From Desulfomonile sp963700305 (GTDB lineage: Bacteria > Desulfobacterota > Desulfomonilia > Desulfomonilales > Desulfomonilaceae), in the NCBI GenBank assembly GCA_963700305.1, contig CAVOXB010000019.1, positions 124,001-188,000 on the forward strand: a DNA stretch of 64,000 nt. Reading direction: 5' to 3'. The notes under the pieces were generated by a model that had not been told where the DNA came from, did no database searches, and saw nothing but the letters and a program-made list of their open reading frames with translations. This document shows positions 26,647 to 36,607 of this stretch, piece after piece; the first letter of the stretch is position 1, and every line of letters starts with the position of its first letter. The position numbers and the translations under genes are program-made.

Positions 26647-27562
26647 GCGGGGCTCGCAAATCCAAGATTTCTGAAGTGACCGTAGGGGGCAAGCGCCTCG
26701 AAGTGTCGAATCTCGACAAGGTCCTTTACCCGGAAACAGCCTTCACGAAAGGCCAGATGATAGAGTATTACATACGGGTTTCCGAAATGCTGCTGCCCCA
26801 CCTGAAAAATAGGCCTTTGACGCTAAAGCGTTACCCAGACGGAGTAAACGAGGAGTACTTCTATGAAAAGGAATGCCCTTCGTATCATCCGGAATGGGTC
26901 CAAACGATTCCCGTAAAGAGCGACCGCCGAAAGTTTGTGAATTTCTGCGTTGTCAACGACCTGCCGTCTCTGGTCTGGGTCGTGAATCTGGCGTCTTTGG
27001 GACTTCATACCTCATTGTCTTTGGGAAAAGATGAGCTTCAGCCGACCATGATGATTTTCGATCTTGACCCAGGACCACCCGCCGGACTGGAGCAGTGCGT
27101 CCGAGTAGCGCTGGAATTTCGGAAAATGCTTTCAGATCTGAAGCTTGAAAGTTTCGCGAAGACTTCAGGCGGCAAAGGGCTACATCTGAACGTTCCCTTG
27201 AATACCAAGACGGATTACGAACAGACTAAATCGTTCGCTCAGGCCTTCGCCCGCATGTTGGCCAAAAGGCTCCCTGAGGAAGTCACTGCGAACATGCGCA
27301 AAGACCTGAGGCATGGAAAAGTTTTCGTGGACTGGAGCCAAAATGACGATCACAAAACCACGGTTAGCGTATATTCTCTCAGAGCCCGATCAAGGCCAAC
27401 GGTCTCAGCGCCTGTAAAATGGGAGACCCTCGAACGCTGCCATAGAAAAATGACTTTTCCGGGTTGATCCTGGAGGCTCATCAGGTTTTGGATCAGGTGG
27501 AACGAGAAGGTGACCTGTTTAAGAAGGTCCTTTCTCTCAAACAAAAATTGCCGGAAATCTGA
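26643..27562 (+). CDS. LigD polymerase-domain protein, one frame break near the end
   Basis: Adding one A at 27446-27450 restores the tail (DFSGLILEAHQVLDQVEREG) and gives about 306 aa. It is a primase-polymerase of the LigD family: DKVLYPETAFTKGQMIEYY at the start, MMIFDLDPG with the metal-binding DxD, TSGGKGLHLNVPL and KVFVDWSQND. It would fill gaps and add nucleotides during end joining. The ATGA overlap with the ligase gene suggests that the two chains are made together. A fused three-domain LigD broken by another indel is possible but less likely, because the start region looks genuine. Confidence 0.75.
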
Positions 27563-27634
27563 ACACCTCTATATTTTTCAGGAGATCTTGACTCAACCGC
27601 TGTTGAATAGAGGAGAATCCTGATATCGTAGTCC

Positions 27635-27719
27635 GCCACCCCGACGAAAGTCTGGGCCCAGTCACGTGCTTCGCGAGATCGAAGAACCTGGATTCCGTCT
27701 TTCGACGGAATGACGATAG
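27635..27719. repeat. Dispersed repeat, diverged member of family C
   Basis: Contains CCCCGACGAAAGTCTGGGCC and the hairpin GATTCCGTCTTTCGACGGAAT followed by GACG. The layout matches the copies at 12308 and 47338, but the stems differ. Confidence 0.55.
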
Positions 27720-27832
27720 GGGTCTGCGTTCGTGGGTTGACGGCTCAAGTCAACAGCATTGGGGACCTGACCTAACTAATCGGGTCTAGCTGCACTTGTG
27801 AGTTGCCATAATCCTTCGACAAGCCAAACGCA

Positions 27833-28585
27833 TCATGTTTTAGAGGCCTTCGGAGAAGGATACACCACCTTCCTGGCGCCGTGCTTCAAGAGCATTACGG
27901 CCATTTCCTTGTTTTTCTTTTCAACCGCGTAAGTGAGAGCGTTTTTGCCTTGGTTTTCTCTTATGTCCGGATCAGCGCCTCGCTTCAACAGAAGCTCTGC
28001 GATATTCAGGTGGTCGTTATAGCATGCTGAGATAAGGGCGGTCCTTCCCGACGTTGCTCGCGCGTTGACGTCTGCTCCTCTGTTGATAAGGTATTCTGCG
28101 ATTTTGACATTGCCGGCGAAGCAACACCACATTAACGACGTGCTGCCGTTCTCAGCCCTGGCGTTTACGTTGGCCCCTCGTCTGACCAGTATTTCTAAGA
28201 CCTTAGCGAGACCCTTGGAAGCAGCCCAGATCAGGGGTGTCATACCCCATTTCCCGCGAGCATTTACATCGGCGTTGTTATTGAGGAGGCGCTCGACCTC
28301 TCGAACGTTTCCTGTCCTGGCCGCATGAATCAGCAGATCGTTGTATTGTTTTCTTCGTGAATCGTCGAATGCCGGAAACTGCAGTATGAGTTCCACAGTG
28401 GCTTCAAACAACTGAACTCTGTCGTCCAATTCATCCTGGGACAAAAAGCCTCGATCCACGAGCTGATTAAGAAGATTCATGAGCTTGTCTGCTGAAAACC
28501 GGTATTTTTCCATAAGAGCCGCATCGTCCATACCGGTTCGAATATCTCTAACGACTTCACTGGCTCTGATCTTTGTCTTTTCCAC
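27833..28585 (-). CDS. Ankyrin-repeat protein with an N-terminal DI/EKY helical domain
   Basis: A protein of 250 aa. Residues 1-58 form the same small helical domain found in the PilZ protein at 17436-17969 (VVRDIRTGMDDAALMEKYRFS). Residues 85-245 are about five ankyrin repeats (for example WGMTPLIWAASKGLAKVLEILVRRG, GRTALISACYNDHLNIAELLLKRG). Ankyrin domains bind other proteins. The gene is alone, with no partner visible. No signal peptide, so it acts in the cytoplasm. Confidence 0.85.
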   Translation of the reverse strand: MEKTKIRASEVVRDIRTGMDDAALMEKYRFSADKLMNLLNQLVDRGFLSQDELDDRVQLFEATVELILQFPAFDDSRRKQYNDLLIHAARTGNVREVERLLNNNADVNARGKWGMTPLIWAASKGLAKVLEILVRRGANVNARAENGSTSLMWCCFAGNVKIAEYLINRGADVNARATSGRTALISACYNDHLNIAELLLKRGADPDIRENQGKNALTYAVEKKNKEMAVMLLKHGARKVVYPSPKASKT

Positions 28586-29023
28586 GGCAGCCTCTGGACC
28601 TGGCCATAATCAAAATTCAAGCATGTTTTCAGGGATTATTCCATCCATTAGATATACACGACCCGAACAAGCCTAGTCCAGAAAATAGAGGGCATAGACG
28701 GGTTATTGCCCTTGAGTCGTTTTGCATAAAACAAAGTTCACAATCATAAACTTGCAAATTAGGTGGACAATAATTTATTTGCTGGTATTCTATCATCTGG
28801 TTGCTCTTTCAAGCGGGATAGAACAGGGAAAAACTGTTCCTTTAAACATGACCTCGAACTCTCGGTATCGTGCTGCTGATTTCACAGTGCTGAATTCACG
28901 CATTGGGGCTCGTCACAATATTCTAAGATTCGGAAACACTTGGCGGCAACAAGTGGCTCGCCGCGGCCAAGACATCGGGCGAGCTGTTTCGGAACACCCA
29001 AAATCACGCTCCAGGAGAACCAT
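28586..29023. other. Intergenic stretch, no gene seen
   Basis: About 440 bases lie between the divergent ankyrin and CoA-ligase genes. An open frame runs through part of it but lacks a ribosome site and family features. Promoters for both genes should lie here; I could not pick one confidently. Confidence 0.4.
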
Positions 29024-30367
29024 ATGAACTACGACGTGCCTTTTTGGAACCCCTATCTGGAAACCCTCCCCAGAGAAAAGCTCGATGAGCTGAGGCTGAA
29101 GAGATTCCGTAGGATTTTCAGTTGGGCGTATGAGCGGTCAAAGTTTCATCGCAGCCTCTACAAAAACGCTGGAATTGAACCTGGCGATATTAGATCGCTC
29201 GAGGACGTGGCCAAAGTCCCCAAAGTAGAGAAATCCATGATGCGTGACGTGCAGCGCAAGGATCCGTTTCCTTATGGTGATGCCCTTTGTGTACCTCTGG
29301 ATGAAGTCACGGAATTCAGACAAACCAGCGGAACCACCGGCCAGCCTGTTTATCAGGCTGATACATGGCAGGACTGGGAATGGTGGGCCGAATGCTGGGC
29401 CACCTTGCTGTGGGCTCAGGGTTATCGACCTCACGATAGGGTCTTCCTTCCGTTCGGGTACAATGTATTTGTCGCGTTCTGGGCCGGCCATTATGCCTGC
29501 GAGAAAATCGGATGCGAAACCGTTCCTGGGGGAGTGCTCGACACAAAGGCGAGAATTCTGAAAATGCAAGAGATAAAGGCCACAGCCATGATGTGCACTC
29601 CTACGTATGTGTTGGGCATGGCAGACACGGCATTGAGCAAACTGTCATTGGATCCCGCTTCCGACCTCGGGGTGAGAAGAATAACGTGTGCGGGCGAGCC
29701 CGGAGCACTTATACCTGCAACAAAGAAGCGGATGGAACAAGCCTGGAACGCAAAGGTTTTCGATCACGCGGGTGCTACTGAAATCGGCGCATGGGGATTC
29801 GAATGCGCGGACCAGCCGGGAGGTTTGCACATCAATGAAGCCATGTTCGTTGCCCAAATCGAAGACATAGATACGGGCGAGCTCATCACGGAACCCGGTA
29901 AGCCCGGCAAACTTGTGATCACTGCTCTGGATCGAATTGCACAGCCGTGTATACGGTTCGACTCAAAGGACATTGTGGAATTTGGTGCAGATAAATGCTC
30001 GTGCGGGCGCACGTATCGTCTCTTGCCCGGAGGCGTGATAGGTCGCGCGGATGACATCACCAAAGTGAAAGGAGTCTTGCTTGCGCCTTCGGCCATCGAA
30101 GACGTGGTACGGTCGATTCCTGGTCTTGGGAACGATTATGAGGTAGTGGTGGAAAAGAAAGGCGATGTAGACCACATATTGCTTAAAGTGGAGCTCGCTG
30201 AAGGAACTGACCTCCCCAAGAAAGAAATTGAGGCGCACCTTTCCACTGAATTGAGAGTCAAGACCAACCTTGGATACGAAATCGAAATCCACCCTTACGC
30301 CTCACTGCAGCGCTTCGAGGTGAAAGCCAGGCGATTCAAGGACCTCAGAAAACATGGAGCAGCATGA
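29024..30367 (+). CDS. Phenylacetate-CoA-ligase-like AMP-forming enzyme
   Basis: A protein of 447 aa from ATG 29024, preceded by AGGAG. It has the adenylate-forming signature FRQTSGTTGQP at about residues 98-108, the middle motif DHAGATEIGAWGFEC, and CIRFDSKDIVEFGADKCSCGRTY with the Cys pair typical of PaaK relatives. It makes an acyl-CoA from an acid, ATP and CoA; an aromatic acid is likely from the family. It is translationally coupled (ATGA) to a 58-residue protein and is followed by a cysteine desulfurase. Confidence 0.85.
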   Translation: MNYDVPFWNPYLETLPREKLDELRLKRFRRIFSWAYERSKFHRSLYKNAGIEPGDIRSLEDVAKVPKVEKSMMRDVQRKDPFPYGDALCVPLDEVTEFRQTSGTTGQPVYQADTWQDWEWWAECWATLLWAQGYRPHDRVFLPFGYNVFVAFWAGHYACEKIGCETVPGGVLDTKARILKMQEIKATAMMCTPTYVLGMADTALSKLSLDPASDLGVRRITCAGEPGALIPATKKRMEQAWNAKVFDHAGATEIGAWGFECADQPGGLHINEAMFVAQIEDIDTGELITEPGKPGKLVITALDRIAQPCIRFDSKDIVEFGADKCSCGRTYRLLPGGVIGRADDITKVKGVLLAPSAIEDVVRSIPGLGNDYEVVVEKKGDVDHILLKVELAEGTDLPKKEIEAHLSTELRVKTNLGYEIEIHPYASLQRFEVKARRFKDLRKHGAA

Positions 30368-30540
30368 TGAAAGAACAAATCGACCCGAAACAATTTGCGC
30401 TGATTGTCGAAGATCTTTCCCGCATGGCTCAGGTCTTGTATGATAAATCAGAGGATTGGCCCGCGCTCAACAGGAACACGAAGCGAATCCTGGCCTCAGT
30501 GGAGATGCTGAGAATTAATTTGGGAATGGATCTTGATTGA
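30364..30540 (+). CDS. 58-aa protein coupled to the CoA ligase
   Basis: The ATG at 30364 overlaps the stop of the CoA ligase (ATGATGA), so it is probably translated by re-initiation. The product is a short two-helix polypeptide (KQFALIVEDLSRMAQVLYDKSEDWPALNRNTKRILASVEMLRI). No family was recognised. It fits neatly between two genes and has no competing frame, so I consider it real. It could be a small partner of the ligase. Confidence 0.55.
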   Translation: MMKEQIDPKQFALIVEDLSRMAQVLYDKSEDWPALNRNTKRILASVEMLRINLGMDLD

Positions 30541-30577
30541 TCGATGCCCCAACTTATAAAGGGGAACAAGCCAGGCA

Positions 30578-31716
30578 ATGAAAAAAATCATCTACCTGGA
30601 CTACAACGGGACTACTCCTCATGATCCCGAAGTAATCGAGGAAATGAGGCTGTTTCTCGAAGAAGAGTTCGGCAATCCTTCCAGCTCTCACTGGTACGGT
30701 ATAGCGCCGAAGCGCTGCCTTGCCCAAGCTCGCAAGCAGGTTGCGGGACTCCTCAACTGCCAGCCTGATGAAATCATCTTCACCAGTGGCGGCACGGAGT
30801 CCAACAATCATGCCATAATTGGCATTGCGTACGCTTACAGGAGTAAAGGGAATCACATCATTACGGGAAAGGTCGAACATCCCGCAGTCCTAGAAGTATG
30901 CCGTTTTCTTGAGACTCAGGGATTTGAGGTTACGTACCTGGATGTTGACGAATTCGGAATAGTTTCAGCCGAAAGCGTGAAAAAGGCAATTAGGCCGCAG
31001 ACTGTGCTGATTACAATCATGCACGCAAATAATGAGGTCGGTACGATTCAACCTGTGGAAGAAATTGCGGCCCTGGCGCGAGACAGAGGAATATTCATGC
31101 ACACGGACGCGGCGCAATCCATAGGTAAATTGCCGACGGATGTGCGGGCCATGAAGGTTGATCTTTTGTCCGTGGCAGGCCACAAGCTTTATGCTCCAAA
31201 AGGAATTGGCGCACTCTACGTCAGATCTGGAATTCAGCTCCGGAAATTCATGTTTGGTGCGGGTCAGGAAATGGGCAAGAGAGCCGGGACCTGAAAACAT
31301 GCTCGAAATAGTGGGGCTCGGCAAAGCTTGCGAAGTAGCACAGCGGGATCTAGCCAAGAATATAAATCACATGAGAAAAATGAGAGACATGCTGCATGCG
31401 GGTCTCAAAGCCGGCCTAAACGAACTGCGACTCAATGGACACCCGGAAAAGCGGCTCCCCAACACGCTGAACCTTTCTTTTCACAATTTGGAGGCAAACC
31501 GTATCCTGGAAGAGATCGGACTGGACATCGCGGCGTCAGCAGGCGCTGCTTGCCATTCGGACGAAATAAAGATATCGCATGTTTGAGGCGATGAGCGTTC
31601 CGGTGGACTGGGCAAAAGGAACTCTGAGGTTCACGACGGGCAGAATGAACACCGAAACTGAGATCAACCGGGCAGTTGAATTGATTACAGATGCAGTCAC
31701 GCGACTGTCCGCATGA
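30578..31716 (+). CDS. Cysteine desulfurase (NifS/IscS type), two frame breaks
   Basis: Removing one C at 31290-31291 and one T at 31582-31584 yields about 378 aa. The fold is complete: IYLDYNGTTPHDPEV at the start, TSGGTESNN, the PLP-binding Lys in SVAGHKLYAPKG, RAGTENMLEIVGLGKA, and the active-site Cys in SAGAACHSDE. It ends with the usual TLRFTTGRMNTETEI helix. It takes sulfur from cysteine for iron-sulfur cluster assembly or thio-modification. No IscU or regulator is adjacent, so the acceptor is unknown. Confidence 0.85.
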
Positions 31717-31734
31717 ATGCGGAGTAAGGCAACT

Positions 31735-31804
31735 TGTGGAGCAGGCTTTCCAGCCTGCCATTATTGGCATCTTTGTGGGGCGGGCTGGAAAGCCCGCCTC
31801 ACAA
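31735..31804. repeat. Palindromic repeat, family B, copy 2
   Basis: The left arm TGTGGAGCAGGCTTTCCAGC and the right arm CGGGCTGGAAAGCCCGCC are partly diverged but still pair. The loop again starts ATTATTGG. It is followed by a decayed piece of family A. Confidence 0.8.
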
Positions 31805-31918
31805 GATAAGAGTTTTCCTCGTTCCGAGGCTCTGCCTCCCCTAATGTACTGAAATGAAGCCTTCTTCCAGAGGGACGGGTGACATGAATTCCCAGGAGAA
31901 CGGGAAGAATTAGCGTCG

Positions 31919-34236
31919 ATGACGGAATCCCACCAAAAATCACGATTTCTTATAGGGGGCAAATCCATAGCGGTTTTTGCCGCGTTGTCTATGCTCGCTG
32001 CTGTAACCGTCTATTTTGTGTTGCCGGACTACCGCAATGCCATAGAGGAGCAACGCGTTAAAGCCGGCATAGTTGTCGCCGATCGGAACGACCGCATTTT
32101 ACGGCTGATTCCGGATTCCAGGGATAGGTTCAGCGTATGGCATGAAATCGGAAAGACTCCGGAGTCCTTGAAGCTCTGCGTTATGGCTGCGGAGGACAAA
32201 AGATTCCCGTATCACCCGGGATTCGATCCCATTGCGGTTGTGAGGGCCATCTGGACGAACCTAGACAGAGGAAAAACAGTATCGGGTGCATCCACAATTA
32301 CCCAGCAGGTGGTCAGGCTGATTCAGCCCCGCAAGAGAACACTTCGCTCGAAAATCATCGAGTTCTTTTCCGCTATCAAGATGGAACTGCAGCTCTCAAA
32401 GGATCAAATTCTCGAGCTTCACCTGAACCTGAGTCCTATGGGCAGGAATGTCCAAGGGGTAGGGCTGGCAGCCAGAAAATATTTCGGCAAAGACGTGCAG
32501 TCCATAAATCTGGCTGAATGCGCAGTGTTGGCTGTGCTTCCCCGCTCCCCGTCAAGGTTCGATCCCCGCAAAGAGCAGGGGAAAAAGCAACTTCTTGACG
32601 AAAAGGACCGCCTATTGGCGCGAATGGTTCAATTCGGGTGGATGTCTCGAGAAAGATTAGCTTTCATGCTTGGCGATTCTGTGCGGTTTTCCGAGAGACC
32701 AATACCCTTGGAAGCGCCGCACCTGGTTGACATGGTGCTCCGGCTGGAACCATCCAGAAGAGGAGTGATCAAGACAACTGCAGATCTAAACCTTCAGCGG
32801 TCTGTAGAGCAAATCCTGCGTTCGCACCGCGTTCGATTGGCAGAATTGGGAATCGAGCAGGCCGGAGCGGTGGTTGCTTCCGCAGGGAGCTCAGAAGTCC
32901 TTGCACTGGTCGGTTCTTTCAGCTACGCAGAGCCAGAACCAGGGATTCAATAATGCCGTGACAGCAAATCGCGGTGCCGGGTCCACTCTGAAGCCGCTTT
33001 TGTACGCTCTTTCATTGGAAAAAGGCATGATGCCGTCGTCCGAGATACCGGACACGTTCAGGAGTTATCGAACGCCACACGGGGATTATTTACCTTACAA
33101 TGCCGATCGTCGGTGGTACGGCCCGGTGAACATGCGCTCCGCACTGGGCAATTCTCTCAATATACCAGCCGTGCAGATCATCCGGTCAATAGGAGTAAAC
33201 GAATTCTACGAGTTTTTGGATCGTTTGGAAATGATCGGGCCGGATGCTATGAAGGCGGAGAATTACGGATTGGGCCTGGCCATCGGAAATATCGAAGTGA
33301 GTCTGTTCCGGCTTGTCCAAGCGTATGCCGCTTTTGCACGCGGAGGCACATTCAAGCCTCTAAGCATGGTCTATGGTCAGAGTTTCTTATGAAACGAGAA
33401 TGTTTTCTAAAGAAACCGCTTTCTTGCTTACAAATATGCTTTCTGATCCCGCAGCTAGACTGCTGACCTTCGGAAATCCGGACTATCTTGATTTCAAGTT
33501 TCCAGTGGCAATTAAGACGGGGACCAGCAGCAAGTACCGGGATTGCTGGATAATCGCATTTACCTCCAGGCACGTAATCGGCCTTTGGGGCGGGAACTTC
33601 GGTGGAAGGCCCACGTTAGGCGGTACAGGAAGCGCTTTGGGGCCTATTCTAAAGAATATAGTGAATCATTTATATGCAGCTCAGGAACCCGAAGAATTCA
33701 AAAGACCACAGGGAATAATTGAAAAGACCGTGTGCTGGATGTCCGGCAAGGTAGCGACCGCCAAATGCCCGTATACAACAAGCGAGCTTGTTCCGTCTCA
33801 GATTGCGGAGCAACCCCTCTGTGATTTGCCGCATGACAATGATCGTCACTATCTCGGACCCGCATACGCGCAATGGCTGAACCGAAGAGAATCGGAGCAA
33901 GGTACTGGGCGCTTTCGACTGATGAATCCAAACGTGAGGTCAGCGGGGCGTGTCGGAGTTGTCGGTCGCGGGGTCGGGAGAACTAATGGCATCGAAATAG
34001 TAAATCCGCATAATTTCAATAGATTCATAATGTCGCGACATAATTCCAGACGAGTGCTGTTTCGCGCGGTACCCAATTCCGTAGTGGACTACGTGTTGTG
34101 GCTCATGGATGGAGCTGAAATCGCTCGCACTCCTCCCCCGTATGAGTTTTACTGGGACATGGTTCGGGGAACTCACACCGTATTCGCCGTCACTCCAAAC
34201 AAGGATGCAGCTCAGATAACGATCCACGTTGAATAG
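31919..34236 (+). CDS. pbpC: Penicillin-binding protein 1C, two frame breaks
   Basis: Single-base removals near 32930 and at 33383-33385 join three frames into about 770 aa. After one N-terminal membrane helix there is a family 51 glycosyltransferase domain (AAEDKRFPYHPGFDP with the catalytic Glu, GASTITQQVVRL). A transpeptidase domain follows (active Ser in GSTLKP, then NSLN and IKTGTSS), and then a C-terminal PBP1C domain. It builds peptidoglycan in the periplasm. No alpha-2-macroglobulin-like gene, the usual partner, is beside it. Confidence 0.9.
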
Positions 34237-34449
34237 ACGGCTGCCTCGTCTTTGACCGATTTCAATCAATGGCAAAAAAATTCGCGAGGACGAGGCCTGA
34301 AAGTGATATTCTATGAATGTGTAAGTTCGTATCAAGCTTTCTCAACCATTAGCGGAGAATTGAAAATTGGCCCTTATTGATTGACATCAGAGGCAGATCC
34401 GGGAATTGTTCCATGTCAGCCCTCAACGACTTTGCGAAAGGGGATTACA

Positions 34450-34767
34450 ATGGCGGTAAAGGTCTTGATCACACGGAAATTCAAGAAGACCGGCATCAAG
34501 GACGCATACAAGTTTCTTATGGAGTTGCGATCCCTTGTGACCGTACGACCTGGTTACGTCTCCGGGGAGACTCTTTTCTGCGCCGATGATCCTCACAAGG
34601 TCCTGGTCGTCAGCACCTGGGTAAACAGGAAACGATGGAAAGAATGGCGCACCAGTGAAAAGCGCAAAGATTATACGAAGAAAATAGAGCCATTACTGGA
34701 AGAGCCTGAGAATTACGAGGTCTTCATCGCTGGAGAAAAAGAGCCCGAATGGATTGATATGGCTTGA
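34450..34767 (+). CDS. Small antibiotic-biosynthesis-monooxygenase-like protein
   Basis: A protein of 105 aa with AAGGGGA before ATG 34450. It has the ferredoxin-like fold pattern of the ABM family (KVLITRKFKK, FLMELRSLVTVRPGYVSGETLF, KVLVVSTWVNRKRWKEW). Such proteins act as small monooxygenases or haem-degrading enzymes, but many have no known activity. It stands alone; the function cannot be set from context. Confidence 0.7.
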   Translation: MAVKVLITRKFKKTGIKDAYKFLMELRSLVTVRPGYVSGETLFCADDPHKVLVVSTWVNRKRWKEWRTSEKRKDYTKKIEPLLEEPENYEVFIAGEKEPEWIDMA

Positions 34768-34835
34768 TGCGAATGGCTCTGTTGCACTGAATAACATCTA
34801 GAGTCGTCTGGACGTGTTCGACCGCACAAGGTGAG

Positions 34836-35825
34836 TCACATGTCGTCTGATATGTAGATGACCTTGCTGCCCTGAGGTTCAAATGTGAAAGGAAGCTCTT
34901 TAAGATCTGGCAGAGCTTCTCTGATTCTGTCATGATTCTGTTTCTCCACATAAAAGAGTAGAAACCCGCCACCGCCCGCGCCGAGCAGTTTGCCGCCGAT
35001 GGCTCCTGCCTTGCGGGCTTTTTCGTAATATTCATTAATGGAATCGTTGCTGATCGTGTCTACTAACGTACGTTTCTGGCGCCAAGCCTCGTGGAGAATC
35101 TCACCGAATTGATTCAAAGAGAGGCCGCTCTGCAAAACCCTTAACGTATTGCCACACATTTCTTTCATTTTGGTAAGCACTTCCATTTTCGATGATGTTA
35201 CGGATTGTTGGACTTTCAATATGTCACCAGCGCGGCGCGTCAATCCTGTGTAGAACATGAGCAGATTTTCCTGCAATGCCATCTTGGTTGCATGCGTGCA
35301 GACTACAGGGTCTACGAATACTGATTCATCTGGATTAAAGCGGATATGACATAAGCCACCGTAAGCCGCTATGTATTGGTCCTGTTTTCCGATTGGGTCC
35401 TTTAGGCGTCCAATTTCTATTTCGCAGGCTTCCTCTGCCAATTGGCCCGCGGAAACGTATTCCCCCCTGTAAGTGTGCAGGGCATGCAGGAGGCCTACCG
35501 CATAGGCGCTGGAAGATCCCAGCCCAGTACCGGCCGGTATATCGGCCATGGAGGTAATCTCTACTCGGTCCACCACTCCGGTGAGCTTCATCGCTTCTCT
35601 GATAATTGGATGATTAATATCATTCACGGAGTCCACGAGTTCAGTCTGGGAATATTTGATTAGTATTCTGTTGGGGAAATAGGGGGAAAGCCGGTTGATA
35701 GTTATGTACACGTATTTATTAATGCTGGTGCTGACAACCGCCCCTTGCCGTTGCAGATAATAAGAGGGAAGATCGGTGCCCCCCCCGCAGAAGCTGACCC
35801 TGAGCGGAGTCCTAGTGATGATCAT
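34836..35825 (-). CDS. hddA: GHMP kinase, D-glycero-D-manno-heptose 7-phosphate kinase type
   Basis: A protein of 329 aa. All three GHMP motifs are present: TRTPLRVSFCGGGTDLPSYY at the start, PAGTGLGSSSAYAVGL for ATP at about residues 97-112, and GKLLGAGGGGFLLF near the end. The opening motif is characteristic of HddA-like sugar kinases, which phosphorylate heptose 7-phosphate on the way to GDP-heptose for surface glycans. The polysaccharide island begins 3 kb away, which fits, though fucose- or other sugar-specific relatives cannot be excluded. Confidence 0.8.
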   Translation of the reverse strand: MIITRTPLRVSFCGGGTDLPSYYLQRQGAVVSTSINKYVYITINRLSPYFPNRILIKYSQTELVDSVNDINHPIIREAMKLTGVVDRVEITSMADIPAGTGLGSSSAYAVGLLHALHTYRGEYVSAGQLAEEACEIEIGRLKDPIGKQDQYIAAYGGLCHIRFNPDESVFVDPVVCTHATKMALQENLLMFYTGLTRRAGDILKVQQSVTSSKMEVLTKMKEMCGNTLRVLQSGLSLNQFGEILHEAWRQKRTLVDTISNDSINEYYEKARKAGAIGGKLLGAGGGGFLLFYVEKQNHDRIREALPDLKELPFTFEPQGSKVIYISDDM

Positions 35826-35924
35826 AGTGCACCTTTGTTGGAAAAGGAAATTTCAGAAAAAGGCATGTGTGAGCTTCAAGTCGGTGGACTTAAATACAGA
35901 CGGCAGTAAAATCGGTAATATATG

Positions 35925-35972
35925 CCCCGTCCCGGAAGGCCGCCCACCGGAAAAGTTACTCCCGGGACGGGG
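35925..35972. repeat. Hairpin with 11-base stem
   Basis: CCCCGTCCCGG at 35925-35935 pairs perfectly with CCGGGACGGGG at 35962-35972 around a loop of about 26 bases. It lies upstream of hddA on the opposite strand of transcription, so it is not its terminator. Confidence 0.6.
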
Positions 35973-36204
35973 TATACTCAACCCTCCATTCACGCAAAAC
36001 AAGAAAGAAATCAAAAATCCGGAGTGCGGTGACGCCGAGCATAGGAAACTGCGCTGCACTAGTCAAGGTTTTTTGTCACTATCAGCTGCAGGAGCCGCCA
36101 TTTCGGATAATTATCACCCTCCCCATTCCTCCCATAGACGCTAAAATAACGCTGTCGAGATGACGGAGTGAACAGCCTTGAGAACGCAGCGACGTGGCGA
36201 AACA

Positions 36205-36362
36205 TAGTATTAGTAGCGGCCGGCGTCCCTGCCGGCCATCGTAGGCAAAGGAGCACCCGAATTCTCACGAAAACTTCATCTGTGTAGCGGTGGTAGACTT
36301 CCTCAATTGCGATCGGATGAATGCCACCATTCTGGCCGGCAGGGACGCCAGCCGCCACTATA
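36205..36362. repeat. Inverted repeat, CGGC(G/T)GGCGTCCCTGCC arms
   Basis: The two arms, 36205-36240 and 36332-36362, are reverse complements with few mismatches over about 30 bases, separated by about 90 unrelated bases. A similar arm recurs near 49876-50001. This may be a miniature mobile element or a pair of dispersed repeats in opposite orientation. Confidence 0.6.
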
Positions 36363-36607
36363 GAGACCCCAGAGGGCCCTATTTTAACGCCCACGTCCCT
36401 TCGCCCATCCGTCGAGAGGGAGGGGATTTCGAAAACCTGCTCCCCTGGCAGGAGAGGGTAGGGAGAGGGGGATCTTCACGATTGACGTTATCTTCTTAAC
36501 GCCAATGCCGCGGAAGTCGACATCCACAGCTAAGGCAAACACATGCGCGTCTGGATGCCGACTTCCGTCGGGATGACGGATTCAGCAGTTGCAACTGCTC
36601 ATAGAGC

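Larger units (their letters stand above)
35826..36607. other. Intergenic stretch filled with repeats
   Basis: About 780 bases without a convincing gene. It contains the hairpin at 35925-35972, the large inverted repeat at 36205-36362, and G/A-rich low-complexity sequence around 36410-36470. Open frames here follow the repeats and lack ribosome sites. Confidence 0.6.
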
